DNA from: Saprospirales bacterium
Lineage (GTDB): Bacteria; Bacteroidota; Bacteroidia; Chitinophagales; Saprospiraceae
Direction of reading: 5' to 3'
Length of the DNA: 64,000 bases
Assembly (NCBI GenBank): GCA_016711045.1
Contig: JADJTT010000012.1
Location: 248,001 to 312,000, forward strand
Of this stretch, positions 26,931-37,300 are shown piece by piece (within the stretch, counting starts at the first letter, position 1; each line of letters starts with the position of its first letter). The position numbers were made by a program, and so were the translations under genes. Below the pieces are notes generated by a model that saw nothing but the letters and a program-made list of their open reading frames with translations, did no database searches and had not been told where the DNA came from.

Positions 26931-29900
26931 TTAAAACGAAGCATTCAAATTGATCCCAAACGACCTTGTACCCGGAAACGACGCCCACTCCAGCCCCTGC
27001 GCATTACCTGATCCATTGGAGCCTTCCGGATTGATGCGGTCGGGCAGAGAGGTATAGAGATAAAACAGGTCGCGCCCCACCAAAGAAAGGGTCAGGTCCT
27101 GGAATATCCGGGTTTTGGAATTGAAGCTGGCCGGAAATTTATACGCCAGACTCACCTCCCGCAGCTTCATCCAGGTATTATCCAGAATACCGGGGGTAGT
27201 CAAGAAATGCCCCCAGCCTCCTTTATTGGGGATGTATTTGAAATAGTAATGCAACCTTGTCGTTGGGCGTGCCATCGGCATAGACCCCATCCAGGATCAC
27301 GCCTACGTTGCGGACGTTTCCATCAGGATCGGTGTAGGGAAGTCCACCGCCATCGCGCTCGAGCAGTGTCTCTGGGCTCTGTCCAGTCTGTAACCCGATC
27401 ACATAGGACCCTGCGTAGATGTCACCGCCCCATTTCGTATCGACCAGCGTGCTCAAGGTGAAGCCCTTGAATCCAAGCCGCATCGTCCACCCCGCTGTGA
27501 AATCGGGAGTAGCATTGCCAAGCGGTACCCGGCTGTCAGTGAACAGGTAATGCGTACCTTCGTCGTTGACGATGGGCTTTCCACTCACAGGGTCGTAGAT
27601 GTAATCGTAGCCGATAATGGTGCCATACTGCTCCCCTTCCCGCACGGCGATGGCTGGTCCGTTCAGGCCCCAGATATCTGCCAGTTCGAGGATCTTGGCG
27701 CCATCGCCGAGGCTGAGCACGGTGTTGCGATTGCGGTTAAAATTCAGGCCGGTTTGCAGGAAAAACTTGGCGTTGTGCACAAGGGTGGCACTCAGGACTG
27801 CCTCGATGCCCTTGTTTTCCAGCTCCCCGGAATTGATCCGGACGCTGGAAGCTCCGGAAGAATTGGGTACCGGCGCATCGAGGATTTGGTCGTAGGATCG
27901 GATGTAGTAATACGTAAAATCCAGGTTCAGGTTATTGCCAAATAAGCCCATCGAAGTGCCGAATTCGTAAGAATTGGCCTGCTGAGGTTTCAAGGCGATT
28001 GGGGGGATGGAGGAAGGCAGCACTGCCGTCTGGGCGCCTCCAAAGCTACCTGTTTGATAAATGAAATTGAGCTGGTATGGATCGGTATCGGTCGCTGTCT
28101 GCGCATAGGCGCCCCTAATTTTCAGGAAATTCAACCATTTCAAACCCAGGTCAAACGCCTCGGTAGCAATAAAACTCAGGGACCCGGACGGATAGAAGTA
28201 GGAGTTGTTATCGAGCGGCAGGGAGGACGACCAGTCGTTGCGGCCGGAGAGTTCGAGAAACAGGTAGTCCGAATAGCTCAGGTTCACAAAGCCGTAGAGG
28301 GAGTTGATCTTTTTCCCGTAGCGTATCTCCTGCGGTAGGGGCACGCTCAACTGGTCTTCATAGTTGTTGACCGAAAAGAGCCAGGGGTTCACCCAAGGAC
28401 CTGTGCCCACTTTAACTCCGTACCGATCGCGGCTCCATTGTGTGCCTCCGAAGGATGCGCTTGCGCCCACAGGCGTGTGGAAGACCTTCTCCTTGGTAGC
28501 TGTGATCAGGAATTCATTGTTGCGCACGATATCGCGGGCCAGTTCATTTTCGTATTTCCCCTCCTCGATACCCAGGATGTCGATCGGGTTGTTCCGGGTT
28601 TCAAATTGGTTAAAAGTAAGGTCTGTACCCATCCGACCCGTGACGTTCAGCCAGTTGGTAATATCGTAGGTAAGCGCCAGGGCGCCGATCAGTTTGTTGC
28701 GATCGAGGGTGGTGTTGTTGTTGTAGGTATTCCACCAAAGGTGAGGTGGGCAAAAGGTAAACGGATAAAGGCCATCGTAATCATTTCGCGTGCCGTCGGG
28801 AAGGATATTGATCTCCTTTTCCAGGCCTTTATAGCTTCTGGGCCAACTGTAGAGGATACCCTTTCCGAAGGAACTGATGTTATCATCTCCCAGTGATGGG
28901 CTATTCAACCGGTGGTAGTTGATGTAAGAAACTGAAATATCGGCATGTACCCGGGAGGAGATGTCGAGCCGGGAGCCCAGGTTGACGGTCGTTTGGTTAA
29001 AATTGCTGTTGGGTATGATCGCGTTGTGGTCCGTACGGGTCAGCGAAAGCCGGAGCGTACCCATTTCGGAGCCTCCGGAGAATGATAAGTTGTGGGTGGT
29101 CGTATTTCCGTTAGAAAAAAAGAGTTTGAGGTTGTCGGGTTGCGGATCAAAGACGCGCATTTCGCCGTCCCACCACCGAATGAGTTGCCCTTCCATTTTA
29201 GGGCCCCAGGATACACCTGTGGAGTAAAGTCCAAATAACTCAGTCGTCGGCCGGCCGAAAGGGCCGTCGTCGGTATGGGTGCTGGCAGGGTATATCGGAT
29301 TGCCATCTGCATCGGTCTGGAAGGTGGGTTCCAGCAGGCTGATCGGGCCGCCGGCGCCGTACACGTTTTGCACATCCCTATACCGATAGGGCTGGATGAC
29401 CTTGTGTGCCAGCGAATAGCTGATGCCAATCCCTTTTCGTCTGCTACCCCTTTTGGTAGTGATCAGAATGACTCCATTCGACCCCCTCGATCCATATTTT
29501 GCCGAAGCCGTCGGACCTTTCAGAATATTGATATTTTCGATATCTGCCGGGTTGATGTTATTGATGGCAGCACCCCAGTCTACTCCGCGGCCGACATTCT
29601 CCATGCCCGGTTCATTTTCCAATGGCACCCCGTCCACTACGATCAGCGGCTGGTTATTGGCGTTGATGTTATTATTGCCTCGAATAACGATACGGGTTGT
29701 TCCGCCGTCCACCCCATTCGGGCTGGAGATTTGCACCCCTGCCGACTTTCCGTGCAGTGAGCTAACGATATCAGGGGCATTGGAGCGTTCCAGTTCCTGT
29801 CCGTCGAAGCTCTCGGTGGAGTAGCCCAGCTCCCGCTTCTGGCGTTTGATACCGAGGGCGGTGACCACCACCTCGTTGAGTTGTTGGGCATCCGACTCCA

Positions 29901-30183
29901 AGGTGATTTCCATCTGTCGCTGCTTTCCAACCCGAATCTCCTGGGGCAGGTAGCCGATATAGGAAAAGACCAGGGTGACATCTCCTGAAGCCACCTCCAG
30001 CGTAAATTTCCCGTCAAAATCAGTCGTCGTTCCAACAGCCGGATTGTCTTTATCGATGATGTTGACGCCGATGAGGGTTTCGCCGTTGTCGCCGTAGACG
30101 GTGCCGGAGAGGGGGATGGGTTGGGCGTGCAAAATGCCCGCAGAACCAAGAAGCATACACATGAGTAAACAAGCAGTACGCAT
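26931..30183 (-). pseudogene. SusC/RagA TonB-linked outer membrane transporter with a frameshift near its C-terminus
   Basis: A signal peptide (MLLGSAGILHAQ) precedes a carboxypeptidase-regulatory-like domain (PLSGTVYGDNGETLIGVNI). The plug follows with NEVVVTALGIKRQKRELGYS and IEDINILKGPTASAKYGSRG-type motifs, and then the long barrel. The first frame stops at 27223 after TPNDKVALLFQIHPQ. The other frame resumes with HYYFKYIPNKGGWGHF and ends in the normal terminal FGINLNASF at 26931. Deleting one T near 27257 joins them (DKVHYYFKY). Repaired length is about 1083 residues. If the lesion is real, the last strands of the barrel are lost and the protein is probably non-functional. A sequencing error is possible. 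It is paired with the SusD lipoprotein. Confidence 0.85.
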
Positions 30184-30213
30184 ACGGATTGAAATGTTTG
30201 ATTAGAAAAAAAA

Positions 30214-30573
30214 TTATTTCAAGCCCACCCGATGATACCCCTTTTCCCCAAAAGGCTGCAATTCCTCCATATACATCTCTTCGAGTGCCTTGAGTTCCCG
30301 GCCATAGTCGGTAGTGGTATCATCCTGTTCTTTGAGCTCTTCCAGTATTTCATAGACAAACCCTTGTTCTCCAATGGTTTTCCAATCGGCCTGAAGGTCC
30401 GGATTGGGGTGCCCGCCAAAGTTCAGTTGTGCCCGGTGGCGGTTCCAGATTGCCTCCAGATTGTTGCTACTCCCGAGAAAGATCTTTCCATTTGCGGTAT
30501 TCCGGATCTGGAATACCCCCATTTTGAACTTCTTTTGCTTGTACTCTTCTTTGAGTTCTTTACGGGTTTTCAT
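30214..30573 (-). CDS. GIY-YIG nuclease-superfamily protein
   Basis: A 119-residue protein with GVFQIRNTANGKIFLGSSNNL near residue 19, which takes the place of the GIY...YIG strands, followed by the conserved helix with WNRHRAQLNFGGHPNPDLQADW. The central Tyr residues of the motif are replaced (GVF, FLG), as is common in this subgroup, so nuclease activity is uncertain. It lies 30 bases upstream of susC. Confidence 0.8.
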   Translation of the reverse strand: MKTRKELKEEYKQKKFKMGVFQIRNTANGKIFLGSSNNLEAIWNRHRAQLNFGGHPNPDLQADWKTIGEQGFVYEILEELKEQDDTTTDYGRELKALEEMYMEELQPFGEKGYHRVGLK

Positions 30574-30644
30574 GCTAGTGGGTTTTAAACAAAAAAAACT
30601 GGATGGAGGGGAGCGCCGGCGGCGGCGATGTTCATTCCGAACTT

Positions 30645-31211
30645 CTAGTGCTCAAAAAGCACCAGGCTGTTTTTTAAGGTATAAACCACGACCTCCAATC
30701 CTTTTTCATTTTCCATTTTCTCGTCCTCAGAAAGGTTGCGGACGAAATGAAAATTATTTCGCTCCAGTAACTTGAGGGATCGACTATTTCCCCCCTGAAG
30801 GTAAGCCTCTATTTCGTGGAGTTGCATGTGCTCAAATCCATAATTTAAAACCTCCACGACAGCTTCCTGCATCAGGCCTTTACCCTGAAAATCGGGATGG
30901 AGCTCATAGCCGATCTCCGCCTTGTTTTCCTCCGGCACGATATTCCACAAACAGATGGTGCCAATCACCTGGCCGGAAGGCTTCAAGCCAAGCACCCAAT
31001 AGATCCATTCATTGTTGGAGATCCCGGCAATCACCTTTTTGATGAAATGCCGGATATCCTCCAGGGTCTCTGCCTTGGGGCGGTAAATAAACTCTTGTAT
31101 CCTTTCATCCGAATGGAAAAAAAAGATCTCCTGAATATCGGCTTCATTCATCTGTCGCAATTGAAGCCGCTCGCTTGATCGTTCAGGAAATGGGCTGAAT
31201 TGGAGGTTCAT
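30645..31211 (-). CDS. GNAT acetyltransferase (RimJ/RimL type)
   Basis: About 188 residues with SERLQLRQMNEADIQEIF at the N-terminus, IGTICLWNIVPEENKAEIGYEL as the central strands, and the acetyl-CoA loop HPDFQGKGLMQEAVVEVLNYGF. This is the ribosomal-protein-alanine acetyltransferase-like subgroup. The substrate is unknown. The start MNLQFSPFPERS was chosen because the upstream extension overlaps a repeat element. Confidence 0.9.
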   Translation of the reverse strand: MNLQFSPFPERSSERLQLRQMNEADIQEIFFFHSDERIQEFIYRPKAETLEDIRHFIKKVIAGISNNEWIYWVLGLKPSGQVIGTICLWNIVPEENKAEIGYELHPDFQGKGLMQEAVVEVLNYGFEHMQLHEIEAYLQGGNSRSLKLLERNNFHFVRNLSEDEKMENEKGLEVVVYTLKNSLVLFEH

Positions 31212-31227
31212 GCCAATATTTTTTCTA

Positions 31228-31329
31228 TTAACCGCAAAGGCGCTAAGGACGCAAAGATGTTTTGTCTTTACAAATGAGCTACAATACAAGGACTCGATTC
31301 CTTTGCGTCCTTAGCGTCTTTGCGGTTGA
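31228..31329. repeat. ~100-bp inverted-end repeat element, copy 3
   Basis: Ends TTAACCGCAAAGGCGCTAAG and CTTAGCGTCTTTGCGGTTGA flank an interior of about 50 nt. It lies seven bases after the stop of the upstream gene and 16 bases before the GNAT start. Confidence 0.87.
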
Positions 31330-31336
31330 AATCTCC

Positions 31337-33076
31337 CTATCTTTTCACTACCCGCTTCACCACCTGCTGGCGATCGCTCGTGGAGGTGATATGAAGCCAA
31401 TAGATCCCCGCCGGAAACGCCGCCATCCCTATTTGAGCTTGCACGTGGGTGACGCCCTCCAGGCTCAAGTGATAAAACTCCTGCCCCAGTGTATTGACCA
31501 ACCGGATTTCCAGATCCTTTACGCCTGAAAACTGCATATCAACCATCAGATCCTGCGCCCCCACCGGATTAGGCGAAACCGCCAAGCCCGTCAGGCCGTC
31601 GATTTTTTCGATCGAATTAGGACCCGCCATGACCGTAAAGCAACCGGTATATTCGCAAAAATTGCCGTCTGTAACGGTGACGCAATAGGTGCCATCTGGC
31701 AGGTTCTCCAGGTCTTCTGTGTTGACTCCATTCGACCATGAATAGATGTAAGGCGCCGTGCCACCCGTCACCGTGAGGTCGATCGAGCCATCATTTGCTC
31801 CGGCGACCGACTCATCTACCACCATGAACGAGGCTCCGATTGCCGGGGGCTCAGAGATGGTAATAGGGCCCAGGGTAATCGACCCGTCCGCATCGGTAAT
31901 CATACAGGTATATTCGCCTGCCACCAGACCAGTGACATCTTCCGTGTCGGCCCCGTTTGACCAGGCGAAAGTGTAGGGCGGTGTCCCTCCCGACACGGTA
32001 ACCTGGATAGCTCCATCCGCATCTCCGTTACAACTCACATCTGTGGTTCCATCGAGGTTGGCGCTCAACACCATTGCCGGCAATTTGCGTAAAATGGTGC
32101 CCCCCATGGAGCCCGATCCACACACAAAGCCGGTGCCGTTGTCCGTAAACAGGATCTTGTAGTAAGAGGGATTCGGATTGACCTGGCTGTCTTCCGTCCA
32201 ATTCACCCCACCGTCTACGGTTTTGTAAACCTGGCCGGGTGTGCCGGTCGCATACATATCGTTTTCGTTGAAAACCCAGGCGCCCCGCATTAATCCAAAC
32301 TGGTTGGCGACGGTGTAGTTGTTCCAGGTAGCGCCGCCGTCATGCGTTACAAAAACGGCGCCTTCTTCACTGGTCACCAACCCGTTATTGCTATCCGAAA
32401 AGTGAACCCCCAGCGCGACCTCAAAAAAGCCAGGTCCGTCATAATTCAGGGTCCAGTTCACCCCGCCATCGGTCGATTTGTAAATTTTCTGCCCATTGCC
32501 AACTGCAAAAAGGGTAGTCGCATCGGCATAGGCGATATCTTGAGCGATAAAACTGTTAATCCCCACCGTCCAGGAAGCTCCTCCATCGGCGGTGTAATAG
32601 ATCCCTCCATATTGGGTGGCACAGACGCCATTCAACGCATCATAAAATTCAATATCAATGATATCGCCCTGGTCGTTTACGGGATCTATATCTGCCACAT
32701 CCCAGTTCGCCCCGCCATCGGTGGTGGTCATCAGGTTACCACCTTGTGTGCCGGCAAAGCCGTGGTCGGTAGTCTGAAAGAAAATAGAAGAAACGCCGGT
32801 GCCGTTCACATCGCTTTCATAGATCACCTCCCAGATGGATCCCTGGTCGGTCGTTTTCAGGATCTTCCCTTTTCCGTTGTAGGTCACGCTGGATCCTCCG
32901 GTATAGCCCACATCGCTTTGGCCGGCGGGGAAACTCATTTCGTATAAAATGAGATTGGTCGATACCGGAGTAGAGATACTCTCCCAATCCTGGGCAGAGA
33001 GGTCAAAATTCAAACACAGGACAATGCCCATGGCCACCATAAGGAGGGTGGATTTTCCAGATGAAATACTGGTCAT
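31337..33076 (-). CDS. T9SS-sorted protein with Ycf48/BNR-like propeller and SprB repeats
   Basis: A signal peptide (LLMVAMGIVLCLNFDLSAQ) precedes a beta-propeller with repeated GGxxW blades (TTDGGANW, TADGGASW, STDGGVNW, THDGGATW, TVDGGVNW) at about 40-325, as in Ycf48-like photosystem factors and sialidase-type propellers. Two SprB-type repeats follow (DVSCNGDADGAIQVTVSGGTPPYTFAWSNG and GSIDLTVTGGTAPYIYSWSNG). A C-terminal type IX sorting domain (LAVSPNPVGAQDLMVDM to QQVVKRVVKR) ends it. It is therefore an exported or cell-surface protein, probably adhesive or structural rather than enzymatic. The start MTSISSGKS was chosen; a longer version adds nine residues. Confidence 0.85.
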   Translation of the reverse strand: MTSISSGKSTLLMVAMGIVLCLNFDLSAQDWESISTPVSTNLILYEMSFPAGQSDVGYTGGSSVTYNGKGKILKTTDQGSIWEVIYESDVNGTGVSSIFFQTTDHGFAGTQGGNLMTTTDGGANWDVADIDPVNDQGDIIDIEFYDALNGVCATQYGGIYYTADGGASWTVGINSFIAQDIAYADATTLFAVGNGQKIYKSTDGGVNWTLNYDGPGFFEVALGVHFSDSNNGLVTSEEGAVFVTHDGGATWNNYTVANQFGLMRGAWVFNENDMYATGTPGQVYKTVDGGVNWTEDSQVNPNPSYYKILFTDNGTGFVCGSGSMGGTILRKLPAMVLSANLDGTTDVSCNGDADGAIQVTVSGGTPPYTFAWSNGADTEDVTGLVAGEYTCMITDADGSITLGPITISEPPAIGASFMVVDESVAGANDGSIDLTVTGGTAPYIYSWSNGVNTEDLENLPDGTYCVTVTDGNFCEYTGCFTVMAGPNSIEKIDGLTGLAVSPNPVGAQDLMVDMQFSGVKDLEIRLVNTLGQEFYHLSLEGVTHVQAQIGMAAFPAGIYWLHITSTSDRQQVVKRVVKR

Positions 33077-33160
33077 AAAGCCGATTTTTAAAATGACTTG
33101 CAAAATAACTGGCTTTATTGGGGTCGTAAAACTTTCAAGGTACGGCTACTTCTGCAACCC

Positions 33161-34189
33161 CTAAAATTTTACCTCATAAAAATACCGGCTGTATTTCTTA
33201 TTCCCCCAGTTGGCATAGCGGTAGGCTTCTCGGTACCGATAATCCCAAAGTGCGGTATTCCCCTCCTTTGCAAATGCTTCCCGCATGTCCTCCAACACGG
33301 CCAGCTTCTTTTTCCAGTGCCTCAGCCCTGAATCTGTCAGGTTATGGAATGTGTATTTCAGACCCAGTGAAGCTAACGCTTTAGCCAGGTGGGTATTATC
33401 GGGGAAAAGGTTCTCGGCATAGGCTTCATCCATGATCCACTGCGAAAAATACGCCATCAAACGCCCTCCGTTAGAGAGCAGGTTGCCTGCCTGTTCGAGC
33501 AGGCCTGGGAGGCTATCGGCATAATAGAGCGTGTCCAGCGAAATGAGCAGATCATATTCCCCTTCCGGAAGTTTCAGGTCGTTGATATTGGCTATGCTGA
33601 ATCGGAGTTTTGCATTCGGGGCGCCTACCCGTTCATTGGCATTTTTTATGGCCTCTCCGGAAATATCCACTCCGTGAAAGGTGGCGTTGCACACCGATGA
33701 CAGGTATTCCGTGATCCGGCCATTGCCGCACCCGATGTCGAGCACGTTGGTGAATGCATTGGTTTGTAACCGTTCGATCAGGAGCGATAATTCCTGCTGG
33801 TCGATCAGGCCGTGTTGAGAAAGGTCGTGCCCATATACCTTTTCACAAAAGAGATGATGGGCTTCACTGTTTTCGACTTGCGAAAAATAGTTGTCGTATT
33901 CGTATTGGTAAAAGGGGGCTTCGGCCTCTACTTTGTCTTTTAGTTTCAGGCCATTGGGGTGAAAATTGAATTCCCCCTCCTCTACCGATATGACGCCTTT
34001 TTCGAGCAAGGATTCGAAAGCGCCTTCCCAATCCAGCTTAAAGGCGCCGATCCAGGTTTTTCCAAAATATTCTATGCTTTCTTTCGTGGCCTTCCTTTCC
34101 GGGTCTAAGTGCTGGTAAAGTGCATAGCGGCTTCTGAACCATGCCAGGGTGGTGATGAGTTGTTTCTCGGAGGTTGATAGTGTTTTCAT
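33161..34189 (-). CDS. Class I SAM-dependent methyltransferase
   Basis: Residues ~1-125 form a helical N-terminal domain. The Rossmann core starts at VLDIGCGNGRITEYLSS near 150 (SAM motif I), followed by FHGVDISGEAIKNANERV (motif II acid) and YDLLISLDTLYYADSLPGLLEQAG. The substrate cannot be read from the sequence. It sits upstream of a T9SS protein gene on the same strand, and an inverted-end repeat separates it from the GH38 gene. Confidence 0.88.
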   Translation of the reverse strand: MKTLSTSEKQLITTLAWFRSRYALYQHLDPERKATKESIEYFGKTWIGAFKLDWEGAFESLLEKGVISVEEGEFNFHPNGLKLKDKVEAEAPFYQYEYDNYFSQVENSEAHHLFCEKVYGHDLSQHGLIDQQELSLLIERLQTNAFTNVLDIGCGNGRITEYLSSVCNATFHGVDISGEAIKNANERVGAPNAKLRFSIANINDLKLPEGEYDLLISLDTLYYADSLPGLLEQAGNLLSNGGRLMAYFSQWIMDEAYAENLFPDNTHLAKALASLGLKYTFHNLTDSGLRHWKKKLAVLEDMREAFAKEGNTALWDYRYREAYRYANWGNKKYSRYFYEVKF

Positions 34190-34197
34190 AAAAAAAT

Positions 34198-34300
34198 TTA
34201 ACCCGCAAAGGCGCTAAGGACGCGAAGAAGCTGTGCTTTCAAAACTATAACCTGTTGCAAGGTTTCGGTCTCTTTGCGTCCTTAGCGCCTTTGCGGTTAA
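34198..34300. repeat. ~100-bp inverted-end repeat element, copy 4
   Basis: Ends TTAACCCGCAAAGGCGCTAAG and CTTAGCGCCTTTGCGGTTAA flank about 48 unrelated bases. The right end supplies the last bases of the GH38 stop region (stop codon at 34297-34299), so the element has inserted or evolved right at the end of that gene. It is eight bases upstream of the methyltransferase start. Confidence 0.87.
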
Positions 34301-37300
34301 TATTTAAATTTGATAAACTTCGTCTCGAAATGTTCAATCAACAGCGGCCCTGTTGACACCTGTATCTCATCCTCCAACACGTTGACTTCCGAAATAGCCC
34401 TGGCGCCGGTCTCTTGCAATAGCCGCGTGATATCCAGGATTGCATGATCGCCTTCGACTTCGCGTACATGCAGAATAACGGCATCTCCGGACAACGAAGG
34501 CTGTGCATCAACCAACAACAGATTGGGCACCCCCAAATCCAGCACCGAGCGGGCTGCACTTGCTTGTTTTGTCTCTCCCTCCGGAATCACCCTGGCCAAA
34601 AGCGGCACGCGTGAGCCCCAGCCAAACCGGGTAGCAAAAGTATTCGACCGGTCGGAAGAAGAGGTCAGGTAGTAATCCCACTTCATCTCCCCTTCCTGGC
34701 TGGCTTTGAAGTTGGTGGTCCAGTAATTGTTGAGTACCCATGAATAGATATGCGACGTTTCGGGCTGATGCCGGTAATAGAATCGGCCGGTATTGATCGC
34801 GCCAAATTGGACGAGGGGGATATCGTTGCTGCTGTACACGATCTGGCCTTGGTCATTTCGGACGGAGGCAAAGTTTTGTACCACATTCCAATCGGAAGAG
34901 GTGCCTTCCAACTGGTTAATCCCCGGAAAAACGAGACCGCCTTGTGCCTCAAAAGCAAGCTTACTCCCTTCCAGGCCAAAAGGGAACGCTACATATACAG
35001 CCTCCGGCTCCGTAACCGGCAGTTTGTGCATATCGTAAAGCAATTGGATCCGCTTATCCGTATGGTATAGGCGGATCTCGATATTGACGCCCCTGCTATC
35101 CGCACAATCGGGAAGGGTGCCGTGGATGCGGATGCTTTTCCAAATAGCCCCATCCTCTATAGCGGAAACGGTAATATCGGTCAGGGTTGATAGCGTCTTT
35201 TTTAACGGCACATAAATGGTATCGCGGTTGGTATTGGTCAATCGCTCCATCGCCTGCCGGTTGTCAAGCCGCTCGTAAATGAATGCGCCCAGGCTTATCG
35301 TGTCCTGCACATCCAGAAGCTCTACCTGCAATTCTTTGTCAAAAAGACTGGTGATCACGCCTTTCTCCCGGTCCAGGGTCAGGCGGTAAAAGGCATTTTC
35401 CAGGTTCGTATCGGCAGACATATTCGCTTCTATTTTTTGGGCCTCCTCTCCGACCTCGATCCGGAGGGTTTTGTAGCCCATAGCCGGCACTTCCGGCACC
35501 CACAAGGCCCAATAGGTGCCATCGCTCCGGCTGCTCATAGCCTGGGCCGAAACCTTACGCCCCTGGTCATCCAGCATCTGGAATTTTTTATTGGTGGGAA
35601 GGATTTCGTGGTCGATATACACGGTGACCAATCCGGAACGATCCCAGTTCAGGGTATTGAAAATGGCGATGGTGGGCACATCCGATCGGCCGACCAACGG
35701 CTGCATGAAGCCCATGGCTTTTTCCCGAAGCAATGCGGCATTTTTTACGGCCGTCCAAACATAAGCCGATTTCTCGCCCCACTGGATCACCGCATTTTCC
35801 GACATCGGATCGCTGATACTTTCCGCCGCACCGAAGGTGTGCTCATCGTAAAACAGCAGATCGTCCTGGCACTCGGAGATGTCGTCGGCAATTTCTTGTG
35901 GAAGTTGGGCACCCAGCATGGTAGCCATGGAAAGCAATCCCGTGTTGGCGACCATATCGGCTTGGGTGGTACGGGCTGCCTTGGTTTCATTCATGGCCGA
36001 GCCAAATCCGTCGGCCCACCAGTCCGGCCAGGCCACTTTTTTAACGGGTAAATAATCGGCTTCATGCTGCTCGAGATAGGTCAAAAATTCGTTGGCCAGG
36101 GCAATACGGAGTTTGGGCCACTCGTAGGTTTCATTCCACTCTTTCACGATATCGCAGGCAACCGTGGAAGGGGGTGAATTATCCGTCACATACCCTGAAA
36201 ATTGAAAGGCCGTGTGGTCGAAAGGGTAGCCTTTATTTTCCAGGTCTTCCAGGTAGTTGGAAAGGTTGGACCGGAACACATCGATGTATCCGGAGGTCAG
36301 GCTGAGGGCATTGCCGTGCATGTAGTGCTCGCTTCGGTAGGCTAGCAGCCGGTTGCCGGCGGGCGATTCCCACCAAAACGAAGTGGGTTTGTCGAACGGC
36401 ACGTGGGCGCGGTGGCCGTGCTGGCCCATGTTCAGGTATTTTACATCCGTGCCACTGAAAAAATCGACCATGCACCAGCCGATCCCGTTGACGTCGTTTT
36501 GCATGGCGGTAGACACTTCGATGCCCCGGTCCTTAAAGGTCTTGAGGGTTCTGGTTTGGGCAGCGAGCACCGTTTCATCCGCTATTTCTGAGAAGTTGAA
36601 AAACATGCCGGTCACCTCGATCCTGCCTTCCTTAATTCGCTTCAACAAACGGTCGATCTGCGTTTCGGGCCTGCTTTCGAGGTATTCGCGCACCGCCCAT
36701 GAAGCCTCACAGGTCCAGCGGAATTTGGCGTTGTCGGGGTAGTCGTCGGTCTGATCGCAATAGTCCAGGGCATAGTCAATATATCGCAGATGTTCGGGTA
36801 GTATTTCCGTCTGGGGACGGGTATAACCGATATCGGTATGGCTATGTTGCACGAGGTAGATGGTCCATTCCCGCAACGGCTCCAACGAAAACGGATATTC
36901 GGCGGCCGGACCGTTCCCGATGGCTAGTTGAGCCACAAAGCGGGTTGGTTCCTCCACTTTGGGCAGATAGAGGTCGAGTGCATTGTGCCCGGGATGGAGC
37001 CAAACGGAATCCTTTTCTTGCCCCACCTGGACAACGGCGTAGGCCGGCTCCCCCAGGTGCGTAAAGTTGAACCGCGCGACATGGAAAAGGGCCCCCTCTT
37101 TCCTGGCCACCACCTTGTTCTGGGTGATCTTCACCTCCTCCTGAAGCGTGGTTTTAAAGGTCATGTACCAGGCATTGCTCTCCTGATCTTCCCCATCTAC
37201 CTTTATCACAGCCGGAGAGCCCAGCTGAATAGCAGACACCGGAAGCGTGAGGGTAGCAAAACCCATCTGATCCTTGTGCTTGTCGATCATGGTTCGGGTG

